From NCBI GenBank assembly GCA_012931725.1, contig CM022944.1:108545558-108609557 (forward strand): 64,000 bases of DNA. Reading direction: 5' to 3'. This document shows, one piece after another, positions 1-10,300 of the stretch. Position numbers and translations under genes: made by a program. Source of the DNA: Litsea cubeba (Eukaryota > Streptophyta > Magnoliopsida > Laurales > Lauraceae). The notes under the pieces were generated by a model. That model did not search any database, was not told the origin of the DNA, and worked only from the letters and a program-made list of their open reading frames with translations. How positions within the stretch are numbered: position 1 is the stretch's first letter; each line of letters opens with the position of its first letter.

Positions 1-2857
1 TACCTGACGAGACGCCGAAGAAGCATTTCAAAGGATTCATTCGCAGTTTGTGTTTGCGAAGCCGGATGAAGACTTCTCGAAGGTTTTCGAGATGATCTTC
101 TTTTCTTTTGCTTTTGACGGCGAGGTCATCAACGTAACATTCAACCGTCTTGTGCTGCATATCTTGGAATATCTTCATCACAGCCCTCTGATATGTGGCA
201 CCAGCATTTTTCAGACCAAATGGCATGACAGTGTAGCAATACACGCCAAATGGGGTTCGAAAGGATGTATGTTTTTCATCCTCAGGATGCATCTTTATCT
301 GATTGTAGCCAGAGAAACCATCCATGAATGTCATTCGCTCGAATCCACAGGTATTATCGATCATTACGTCTGGTATGGGGAGCGGAAATTCATCTTTAGG
401 GCATGCGCCATTCAGGTCTCTATAGTCAATACAGACCCTGATCTGCCCATTCTTCTTTGTCACGGGGACAATGTTGGCCAACCATTCAGGATGTTGTTCC
501 TCACGGATGAAGCCGACGCTTTTGAGTTTTTGAACTTCTTGTTCAATTTTATCCATCACATCTGGACGGAATCTTCTTTGGCCTTGCTTGACAGGCTTGA
601 TGTCTTCTTGAAGATTGAGTTTGTGAACTGCTATTTTGGAGTCTAAGCCTGGCATTTCAGCGTAAGACCATGCAAAGCAATCAACGAACTCACGAAGAAA
701 GGCGATATACTCGGGTAACTCATCATCCTTTATATTCTTGCTTATGAATACGGGACGTGGGTTATCTGGTGTTCCCAAGTCTATCTTTTGAACAGGATCT
801 TCTGTTGGAAGGTTCGAAGGTGGTTCCTCCACAATATTTTCGGAGACTTCCAGCTCAACGAAACCTTCTGGGTTTTCAAAGGCATTTCCAGACCAAGGTT
901 TTGTTCCTTTCCACGGGTCTTCTTGATCGGTAATCTTCCCAAGGCTTGCTATGAGATGATCCCAATCGCCTGTTGAAACCGGGTCGAAGTAGGCTACTTC
1001 TTTTGGAGATGAGGGTTCTTCTGGGTCAGAAGTCCACACGTCTGTGCCATCGGACAACTCCTCTTCATTTTCGGAGAAATCATGCCAATTGGATGAGCTT
1101 CCTGGATCTTTGTCAGGTGACTCATCAAAGAGATATCCAGGGAGATCGATGTCTTCATGGACTTGAGAAGTTGAGGCTTGGTCAGTATATTGACTTTTAA
1201 GCCTTTGTGTCAACTGTCTCAAGGGAGTGTCGGGATCATACCCTAACCCGTGTGAAGACTTTTCTACATAGCCGTAGAGTCTCCAATCTTCCAGCTGGCT
1301 TTTGGTCAAGACGGGCCCCAATGGCGTGAGAATACCGCGTCCTTCTCCCAAACCGACTGGGTTTTGAGCGTCATAGCCCATTTTCTTCATAATAGCTTGT
1401 GCCACAGAACTGTATAAGGATAGTTGAGGCATACCTTCATTTTGGAAAGGTTCAAGCATGGAGTTTGATGAAGAAGCATCCGATCTATGGAAGAAGATCG
1501 GCTTTTTCCCTACTGAAGTTGCTGGAACAACGAAGAAAGCTGACGTAGGATCTTCTATGTCAGAAGTTATCTCCATCGGAGTGAGAGCAGGTTGAACTTG
1601 CTGAGTATCAGCTTGGCTTGACAATGCGTCGTCTTCTGGCTTTGAATCCGAGTCCGTGTCTTGCATGATAGACACGAAAGAGACAACAAATTTGCCCCCA
1701 GGCTTTTGTTTTGCCTTCTTCACTTTAGTTGTGATGACTAAAGGCTTTGAAGATTTGAGGGAGATGATGAAGGGAGTTTGCATGCTCTCTTCAGATTTAC
1801 CGGATGGTTTGTTTTCTTTCGGTGATTGTTGAGGAGCTTTGCCTTTATCTTTCTGGAGATTTTCGGTAAAGGATGCTGTGTGCTTCTCCTCTTCTTCTTT
1901 TTCACCTTCATACATCTGTGAGTCTGCGAAATTGACTTCTTTACCGTTGAAGGGTTTTCTGTCCGCAAAGACTCGATGTATCATGCCGTCGTCGCCAACA
2001 AACTTGATGCATTGATGTAGAGTTGAAGGGACAACACCATTCTCGTGGATCCAAGGGCGTCTGAGAAGGATGTTGTAGCATGAAGGGGTTTTTATTGCAT
2101 ACACTGTGACCTCAGAGATAAGATCACCGATCTGCAACTTGAACCTGATTTTGCCGATAGGCCTTTGAGTACTCCCATCGTATCCAAAGATAGATACAGA
2201 TGTGTGGCTCAGCTTGCTGGGTGGGATGGCCAACTCTTCAAGAGCCGATGTGGAGATGAGGTTGAGTGCAGAACCTAGGTCGATCTGAACTCTGTGTATA
2301 GGCATTTCCTTGATATACCCTGTGAAGTATAGGGGTCGGTTATGCCTGGTTTCGCCAAGTAGGAGGTCGTCCTTTGTGAAGGCGATGGTTGCACTGGCTG
2401 CTTTTTTAACCGAGAGGCATTCAATGCATGATCCCTCAGTTTTCTTCTTTTCTCCCTTTGAGGAGGCTTCTGAGTTTTTGACCCGGCAATCCATTTCAAT
2501 TTGGAGGACTTGCGGGGCATATTTGTCGACATCCTCATTCAGCTTTTGTAATTCCGAAATGAGATTATCACGAGTGTGCGGAGACATTCGCAACAAATCT
2601 AGGATGTGCAGACGTGCAGGTATGTGCTTGAAGTGTTCAATCAAGTCATACTTGAAAGCCTCCTTAGGGCCTGCATGTTCATCATTGTTGCCACTAGGGG
2701 CGCTTACAACATCTTTTCCCGAAGGATTTACATATGTAAAAGAAGATTGGTTGTAATTTTTATGGTAGTCCCGGCCAGAGCGAGTGCCTCTACCAACTTC
2801 GAGAGCTTCTTGAGAAGGGTCTTCGTTTGGAAGATTGTCTTCAGGATCAAGAGGCTG
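1..2857 (-). CDS. pol: gypsy Pol polyprotein, N-terminal part (protease, G-patch-like region, reverse transcriptase), runs off the left edge
   Basis: An uninterrupted minus-strand frame runs from just after a TGA at 2858-2860 to position 1. In order it holds a hydrophilic linker; a retropepsin-like region near 2340-1960 with a DLGSALNL motif where classical proteases have D-S/T-G; an acidic spacer; a G-patch-like stretch near 1405-1312 (MGYDAQNPVGLGEGRGI); another acidic spacer; and reverse transcriptase from about 700. RT shows the RF-P-MDKIEQEV start, VCIDYRDLN, the FMDGFSGYNQI motif near 334-300 and the YVDD catalytic box at 136-125. RNase H and integrase would lie outside the window. The frame matches that of the upstream gag segment, so translation as a gag-pol fusion would need the TGA to be bypassed. 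No ATG is required if it is a fusion; the first in-frame ATG after the stop is far downstream. Confidence 0.85.
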
Positions 2858-3988
2858 TCATTTTTCATTTGCTGAGGATGAATCAGCAGCAGAGTTGCCA
2901 TCCTCAGTGATCGTGTTGCACGGAGCATTTTCCGGGAACAAGTCCTGAACAGCTTCCAGCAACCTTTCTTCTTCGTTGACTAATTCATCATCCCAAGCAT
3001 CAATGGCTGGGAATTCTTCAGTCAGGAAGGGTGTGAACTTTGAAGTCACAGTCTCAGGAGAAGAAACCTGAGAGGGTGTCATCTCAGTGAAAGTCACGTG
3101 AGACGAGGTGGCTTCAGAAGATACATTGCTAGGCGTCGCCAGAGTGTAAGTGCTCTCATTAGACGATGCTTCGGAAGAGCTATAATCCCGAATTATCACA
3201 TTACAGGAAGCTCTGACGGGAGACGTTGCCTGATCGGAGTCAGACTCATCCTCGGATGTAAGAGGATCGTCTATCCAGCAATTTTCTCCATTTTCAGGAG
3301 TTAAGGGAGAATGTACCTGGTGGTCTTCAGGGACTTCAGGCTCTGGGTTGCGAGGAGGCTCGTTGACGCGTTCTTGCTCTTGTTCTAGAGCGAGTCGCTG
3401 CAAGATCCTTGCATATTCTTCAAGATCAGGCATGGGAGCCGGATCTTCTTCTTCATCAACTCTTTGTGGCTCAACATGGTTGATTTCCACTGGAGTAATG
3501 AGAGGTGCTGAGTCAGCAGCATTTTCTTGTACAGCTTCTTGGTCTTCTTCATCATCAGACCAGGATCCTTGTGGCTGTAGGGGGTTATACCAGATTACTG
3601 GCATAAGATGAGACTCAGGAACCCATTCTTCATCGGAAAGATATTCTCCTGTTTCAAGGGACTCCTCCCACTCATCTGTGTAGTTGGATTCGAATCCATC
3701 ATCGGTGTCGCTGGACTCGTATCCGTCAATGGAGAATCCAACTACTGAATTGCAAGAGTATGATGCCTCCTGCATGGCTTCTTTGAATTGAGGTGGCATG
3801 AAATCACTGAGAGTGAATTTCCTTACCCCCTTTGAAGTCTCTGGAAGGGATGTTTTTGTTACCTCCAGTGAAGCGGTAGAGGAAGCCTCTGCCTTTTCTT
3901 TGACTTCGAGTTTTGGCTGGGTCTTCTCTTGCCGTTTGAGCTTGAGGAGATACTTCCTAGCCTGCCTTCGCTGTTGAGCTGTAGGCTT
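2858..3988 (-). pseudogene. gag: gypsy gag C-terminal/linker segment, cut at 3988 by element A and closed by an in-frame TGA
   Basis: This is the minus-strand continuation of gag after the copia insertion. About 375 residues are rich in acidic residues, Ser and Thr; no zinc knuckle was seen. It begins at the insertion junction (host residues KPTAQQRRQARKYLLKLK), passes through a long Asp/Glu-rich region and ends NEK-TGA at 2858-2860. The Pol frame then continues in the same phase (codon positions at 4054 and 2305 are both 1 mod 3). Apparent coding above 3988 is LTR antisense and not part of this gene. Removal of 8614 bp joins this frame with the one at 12764-12603. The single stop could be a mutation or a read-through site; the sequence alone cannot tell. 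Confidence 0.7.
3984..3988. repeat. target-site duplication of element A, left copy (GGCTT)
   Basis: GGCTT directly precedes the TGTTAGAG start of the left LTR and recurs at 12598-12602 directly after the ACTTTCA end of the right LTR. A 5-bp duplication is normal for LTR retrotransposons and shows that element A moved here as a unit. Confidence 0.95.
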
Positions 3989-5643
3989 TGTTAGAGTTTT
4001 ATTTTGTTGCAATTTGATAGGGTGCATTTCATTTTCATAAGCTTGATCTCTCATTCATTCATGATTTTTATCTTAAGATTTTCATGCTTGATTTTCATTC
4101 ATAATCTTTGATTTTATTCATGTCATGCATGTTTTTCATAATATTTATGAATCTTAAGTTCATGAAGTTTTCTAGTCCCATGTGGGTGTTTTTGGTGTCA
4201 TTTCCAAAATTCAAGCTTTCCATGTTTTTCTCTTTAAAATCAGTTTTTATTTGGAGATTTCAAGTCATTTATATTTCATTTTTAATAGTCTTTTTCTGAC
4301 TTGAATCCAAGCTTGAATTGTGCCCCAAAGTTCATTGAAGACCAGCCCTCACTCTCCTTCAAAGTTCTGAAAAAAATCAGACATCTGGGCTGCCAGCAGG
4401 TTGGCCGGCTGTGTACCCGGTCGACCGGCCAAGGCACCCGGTCGACCGGGCACACAGTGCAGGCCGACCCAGGGAAAATGGCCGTTAAGGCTCCAACGGA
4501 TATATTTCTGACCGTTGAGCACCCGGTCGACCGGGCCCTGTACCAGGTCGACCGGGCACTAGCCGTTGGACACTTTTTGGCTATAAAAAGTGGATTTTTG
4601 TTGGGGATTGTGGGCTGAACTTTAAGGAACTTTTGAGGCCAAGGAAGAACTACACTTTAAGGAGATTATTGAAGGACTAATGGGGCTAATCCATGGACTC
4701 AATCTTTGATTCAAATCTCAAATGGGTGTGCTCTCTTTTCTCATTTAATCTCATGCTTTGTATTAATCTTTGATTTCTTTTAAAAGCATGCTCAAGTTTC
4801 TTAATGTTGTGTTCATGCATTGTTAAATCTTTGAACATGTTTAGTCATGAGGATACAACATATGTTTAGCTATTCACATGAGTTTTGTTTTCAAGTTTCT
4901 ACACTAACTTGCTAGAGTTAAGTTGTAATTTTTCAAATCAAGTTTCTTCATCTTGAAAACTCATGTGTTTTTTCATTCTACTCTTTCATTTAAATATGAT
5001 CAACATCTTTGCATCATTTAGTGTTTCATCCTTCTAAAAAGAGTTAGAGTGTTTTCTAGCATATGCATGAATCTTACACTTTCTCATTCATATGCATATG
5101 TCTAGAGTTTGGCATTTCATTTTCAAATTAGCCTATTTAGAGGCATCTCATTGCACTTAATAGTTCTCTTATCCATGCATCATTAGGCATATTAATTAAG
5201 AGAAAATCACTCGTTGTAAAGGTTGGTGCTTAGCCTTTAAAAGCATTTGTTGAGTTGTAATGGTTCATGCTTAGCCTTGAAAAGCATGGTGATGTGTTTG
5301 TAAGGTTCAAGGTGATCCTAAACCTTAACTTGTTTTAGTGAAAATCCGGTAGGGTTACCGGGAGTGGATGTAGGCACGGTTGCCGAACCACTATAAAACA
5401 CTTGTGTTATGGTGAATGCTCTTTTGTGCTTACTTTATGTGATTGATGTTGTTATTGTTGAATGTTCCTAGTTGCTTTCATCTTGTGTATGATTAACTTA
5501 GGAATCTATCTTTTTCACAAGATTATTAATATTCATCAAAGCATAAGCAACTTAAAAACCAAAAGAATGAAAGTTGGTCAAGGACTTTGAGCTCACCCTA
5601 TTCACCCCCCCCCCCCCCTCTAGGATTCGATCTTGGACTTTCA
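3989..5643 (+). repeat. Element A left (5') LTR
   Basis: 1655 bp, starting TGTTAGAG and ending ACTTTCA. It holds the promoter island (4380-4590), then an AT-rich R/U5 with short repeats of a 'gcttagcctt...aaaagcat' motif near 5225-5290, and a 14-C run near the end. The right LTR is nearly identical. Apparent open frames of 60-105 codons inside the LTR occur in both copies only because the LTR is duplicated; they are not genes. Confidence 0.95.
4380..4590 (+). promoter_or_regulatory. Element A LTR promoter: GGTCGACC palindromes, MSA-type AACGG sites, TATA box
   Basis: Four GGTCGACC palindromes lie at 4419-4426, 4440-4447, 4525-4532 and 4546-4553, most extended to CCCGGTCGACCGG. Between and after them are AACGG/CCGTT cores. 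On the minus strand, 4560-4570 reads TCCAACGGCTA, an exact match to the plant mitosis-specific activator consensus YCYAACGGYYA, and other cores match 10 of 11. TATAAAAAG follows at 4582-4590. The identical copy in the right LTR has its TATA box at 11540-11548. Transcription would start about 30 bp downstream of the TATA box. Regulation by MYB3R-type factors is inferred from the motif only. Confidence 0.75.
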
Positions 5644-5645
5644 AT

Positions 5646-5662
5646 TGGTATCAGAGCTTGGG
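5646..5662 (+). other. Element A primer binding site (initiator tRNA-Met type)
   Basis: TGGTATCAGAGC begins three bases after the 5' LTR and is complementary to the 3' end of plant initiator tRNA-Met. The match weakens after 12 bases (CTTGGG). Confidence 0.9.
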
Positions 5663-5729
5663 TGCTCTTGATTAGGTCTAACAACCTAGAGTTAGAATCC
5701 TTAGAGTGAGTTTTTATTTTGTGGTCATC

Positions 5730-7367
5730 ATGCAATCTCATTTAGGTGAAGGAAATGCCACCAATAGACCACCCTTGTTCAATGGAACACACTATCGTTA
5801 TTGGAAAATTCGAATGCAAGTGTTTCTTGAATCCCAAAGCCTTGATGTTTGGAACATCATTGAAGAAGGCTATGATCTCCCCACTATAGTAGAAAAAGAC
5901 TCTGAAGGTTTAGTCACCTCTATAAAATTGAAACCTAAGAGTGCTTGGACTCAAGGTGAGAAGGACAAAGCAAATTTGAATGCTAAAGCTAAAAACTCTC
6001 TTTATTGTGCCTTGTCTCAAGAAGAATTCAATAGAGTGGTAAATTGCAATACTGCTAAAGAAGTATGGGAAACTCTAGAGACCACTCATGAAGGTACAGA
6101 TCAAGTCAAGATAGCCAAAATCCAAATGTTAACTTCTAAACTTGAAGATATTAAAATGCTTGAGGAAGAAACATTTGATGAATTCTACACTAAGGTTATG
6201 GAAATTGTCAACTCCCTTATAGGTCTTGGAGAGAAGATGTCTGAATCTAAAACTGTTAGAAAAATTTTAAGATCCCTTCCTAAAAGATTCAAACCCAAGA
6301 TTGTTGCCATAACTGAAAGTAAGAATGTTGACACTATCAAAATTGAAGAACTTAGAGGAAATCTTCTCACCTATGAACTAGATTTTGAAGTCCCTAGCAA
6401 GAAGAAAGGTGTAGCTCTTAGCTCTCAACATAAAAATAATGATAATGAGAGTGAGAGTGAGGATGATGAAAACACTATCTTGCTCTCTAAAAAGTTTAAA
6501 AATCTCCTTAAGAACAAAAAGAACTTCAAAAATTCTGAGGAAGCAAGAAATGAAAAATCTCAAAGGAACTCCAGGGGATCCTTTATTAAGAAGGATGTGC
6601 AATGCTACAATTGTAAAGGATTTGGTCACATTGCTCAAAACTGTTCCTCCCCTAGAGAGTTTGAAAAGAAAGACAAGAAAGGAAAGAAAGTTTTAAATAT
6701 AACTTGGGATGATGATGAAGATGAATGTAGTGAAAATGATGATTTCCAAAATGATGAAGATGATAACTCCACTTCTTGGCTTCTATTTACACCTATTGAG
6801 GAAAATGAAGATCATAATGCATTAATAGAAGATACCATAGGGAAAGATGAAGCAAATGATGAAAATGATGAAAATGATATACATCAAGCCTATGAAGAGC
6901 TATATGATCTATGTGAAGCCATAACCAAGAAGAACAAAAGCTTAAAAGTTGAGTCTAAAAAGCTTGTGAAGGATGTAAATGCCTTAAAAGATCAATTAAT
7001 CTTGAAAGACAATGAGATAAAAGATGTTCAATCTAAGTTGATTAGTTCTCATAACAATCTAGCTGAAGCTGAAAAAGAAATTCATAAATTACAATGTTTG
7101 CTAGAATCTAGTCAACAAGAATCAGAATCTCTTAAAATGAAACTTGAAAAGGGAAAACATGTTGTTGATAAATTTACCTTAGGAAATGACAAATTTTACC
7201 AAATGTTAGGTATGAACAAAATCTTTGGTAACAAGAATGGTATAGGTTTTGAATGCTCCTCTAGTAGCAAGAAGAATAGTTTACAACCTATTACTAGAAC
7301 TCATCTCAAACCTATAGACAAAAACTTTTTACCTCTAGATGGACTTGTCATTTCTGTAATCGTATAG
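5730..7367 (+). CDS. gag: Element A Gag
   Basis: 545 residues from the first ATG in frame; the frame is open slightly upstream, but only a GTG precedes. Capsid-like residues near the N-terminus (FNGTHYRYWKIRM, then VWETLETTHEGT) match the copia Gag family (DUF4219/UBN2 type). A CX2CX4HX4C zinc knuckle lies at residues 292-305 (CYNCKGFGHIAQNC), followed by an acidic region and a long Lys/Glu/Leu coiled coil (about 390-480). It ends at TAG 7365-7367. Just before this stop the alternative phase encodes a second perfect zinc knuckle (CHFCNRIGHLIPNC, from 7346) that joins Pol, so a -1 shift in 7298-7365 would add it and fuse Gag to Pol. This protein packages RNA and assembles virus-like particles in related elements. 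Confidence 0.9.
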   Translation: MQSHLGEGNATNRPPLFNGTHYRYWKIRMQVFLESQSLDVWNIIEEGYDLPTIVEKDSEGLVTSIKLKPKSAWTQGEKDKANLNAKAKNSLYCALSQEEFNRVVNCNTAKEVWETLETTHEGTDQVKIAKIQMLTSKLEDIKMLEEETFDEFYTKVMEIVNSLIGLGEKMSESKTVRKILRSLPKRFKPKIVAITESKNVDTIKIEELRGNLLTYELDFEVPSKKKGVALSSQHKNNDNESESEDDENTILLSKKFKNLLKNKKNFKNSEEARNEKSQRNSRGSFIKKDVQCYNCKGFGHIAQNCSSPREFEKKDKKGKKVLNITWDDDEDECSENDDFQNDEDDNSTSWLLFTPIEENEDHNALIEDTIGKDEANDENDENDIHQAYEELYDLCEAITKKNKSLKVESKKLVKDVNALKDQLILKDNEIKDVQSKLISSHNNLAEAEKEIHKLQCLLESSQQESESLKMKLEKGKHVVDKFTLGNDKFYQMLGMNKIFGNKNGIGFECSSSSKKNSLQPITRTHLKPIDKNFLPLDGLVISVIV

Positions 7368-10300
7368 GTCATCTAATCCCCAATTGTCCTTTCAAGATTA
7401 GGTTGTCTCAAAACCATCCCTCTAGAGCTCTTTTCAAGTTTGTTCCAAAATCCACTAAAACTCCATTCATTAAGACTACTTGGATTGAAAAAGGGAAAAG
7501 TTTCAAGAACTTCTTAGTCCAGACTGCTTTAAAGGTTAAGGAAAATTCTAGATGGTTTTTGGATAGTGGATGCTCCAAACATATGACTGGAGACCGTTCT
7601 AGATTCATCTTTCTTGAGGACTATGATGGAGGAAATGTGTCATTTGGAGATAACAGGAAGGCTCAAATTATTGGAAAAGGTTGTGTTGGAGGAGATCAAA
7701 TGCCTACCTTAAAAGATGTCTTCCTTGTGGATGGATTAAAGCATAATCTTTTGAGTATTAGTCAGTTATGTGACAAAGGAAACAAAGTTATATTTGATAG
7801 CAAATCTTGCAAAGTTCTGAATGAGAAATCCCAGAAAGTTTTACTCACTGGATTAAGAACTAAGGATAACATCTACACTATAGAAGAATGCTGTGAAAAT
7901 GAATCCATGAGCTTAATGACAAAGGATCAAGAAAACCAGTTGTGGCATCAAAGATTGGGTCATATAAATTACAAATTGATGAAGATCTTATCCAAAAAGG
8001 AAATTGTTAGAGGAATACCCAAATTAGATGATTTTAAATCTGAATTGTGCAAAGCTTGTCAAATGGGTAAGCAAATCAAGAAAAGCTTTAAAGGTCTGAA
8101 AGATATATCCTCTTCTCGTCCCCTTGAGCTCATACATATGGATCTTATTGGCCCAGCACCTGTTCAGAGTATTGGTGGGAAGAAGTATATCCTGGTTATG
8201 GTTGATGACTATTCCAGATTTGGATGGGTAGCCTTTCTTCATGCTAAATCTGATGCAGTAGATCACATTATAAGGATTTGCAAGAAAATTCAAGTTGAGA
8301 AGGAGTGCAAGATTAAGAAGATAAGAAGTGATCATGGAGGAGAATTTGAAAATGAAAGATTTGCAGATTTTTGTGAAAACTATGGAATTAATCATCAATT
8401 CTCTGCTCCTAAAACCCCTCAACAAAATGGAGTAGCTGAAAGAAGAAATAGAGTTATCCAAGAAATGGCTAGAACTTTGCTTAATGAGAAAAATCTTCCT
8501 CGCAACCTATGGGCTGAAGCTATTAACACTGCTTGCTATCTTATTAATCGTGTTTATTTGACAAAGAACACTAACAAAACTCCTTATGAGCTTTATTTTG
8601 GAAGAAAACCAAATCTGGGGTATTTAAAAGTGTTTGGGAGTAAATGCTATATTTTGAGAGATAGAGAGCAGTTGGAAAAGTTCGATTCCAAATCTGATGA
8701 AGGAATCTTCTTAGGATACTCTGATAAAAGCAAGGCATATAGAGTATTCAACCTCAGATCCATGACTGTTATGGAGTCAGCTCATGTTGTGATAGATGAG
8801 ACGAATCAAATTAAGAAAGCTATTCATGATGATGAAGAAGAGACATCAGTTGAGCAGACTACTCCATCTGAAATTGAAGATAAAATCCCCTCTGCTTCTA
8901 GTATGCCCACAAAGTTATTAAAAGATCACAACTTGGATAATATCATTGGAAACATCAAAAGTGGGGTCATGACAAGAAGACAGGTTCATAATCTATGTGC
9001 TCACTACTCTTTTGTTTCACGAATTGAGCCCAAGAACTTCTCTGAAGCAGAAACCAAGTCTGAATGGATAGATGCCATGCAAGAAGAATTAAATCAGTTT
9101 AGAAAGAATGAAGTGTGGGATCTTGTACCTCTTCCTGAAGGCAAAAGTAAAATTGGCACTAAATGGATTTTCAAGAACAAGCTGGATGAATCAGGAAATG
9201 TGATAAGAAACAAAGCCAGACTTGTGGCCAAAGGATATGCTCAAGTTGAAGGAGTTGATTTTGAGGAAACCTTTGCTCCTGTAGCTCGTTTGGAGTCCAT
9301 TCGAATTTTACTGGCATATGCGAGTAGCATGAGAATTAAACTGTTTCAAATGGATGTGAAGAGTGCCTTTCTAAATGGTGAAATAGAGGAAGATGTTTAT
9401 GTTACACAACCTGAAGGTTTTGAAGATCCTCATCACCCAGACTATGTGTTTAAATTAAAGAAAGCTCTCTATGGTCTTAAACAAGCTCCTAGAGCCTGGT
9501 ATGAGAAGCTCACAAGTCATCTTCTTGAAAATGATTATATGTGTGGAAATGTGGACAAAACCCTCTTCATTAAAAAGGTTGATAAAGATATTCTCCTTGC
9601 TCAGATATATGTTGATGATATAGTGTTTGGATCCACCTCTGATCAACTAGCTCAAGGATTTTCTGAATTGATGAGTTCCACTTTTGAAATGAGTCTGGTA
9701 GGGCCTCTACAGTTCTTTCTAGGATTACAAGTTAGTCAGACTGATCATGGTATCTTTCTTAGTCAATCCAAGTTTGCTCTAGAAATAGTGAAAAAGTTTG
9801 GCTTAGGAGAATCTAAGACTAGCTGCAATCCCATGGGATCTTCCACTAAACTGTCTAGTGACCTTCAAGGTAAGAAAGTAGACCAGAAACTGTATAAAAG
9901 CATGATAGGAAGCCTGCTTTACCTTACAGCTAGCAGACCAGACCTATCTTTTAGTGTTGGAATATGTGCTAGGTATCAATCTGATCCCCGAGAGTCTCAC
10001 TATAAGGCTGTTAAACGTATCATAAAATACATTCATGGGACTTCTCATTATGGTATCTGGTATCCCCGTGACTCAACTCTTCAATTAATGGGATATAGTG
10101 ATGCAGATTGGGCAGGCTCTATAGATGATAGAAAAAGCACCAGTGGATGTTGCTACTTCATAGGAAATTGCTTAGTAGCTTGGCATAGCAAAAAGCAAAA
10201 TTCAGTGTCTCTGTCAACTGCAGAGGCTGAATACATAGCTGCTGGTAGCTGTTGTGCTCAATTGTTGTGGATGAAACAAACTTTATTAGACTATAATGTT

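Noticed and set aside
4301..4618. A 105-codon frame in the element A LTR, repeated identically at 11259-11576, and similar paired frames in the element B LTRs
   Set aside because: They occur twice only because the LTR is duplicated, they lie across the promoter island and TATA box, and they show no domain.
5612..5625. Long C-runs near the LTR ends as a regulatory signal
   Set aside because: The length differs between the two LTRs of one recent insertion (14 versus 10), which indicates replication slippage or sequencing error at a homopolymer.
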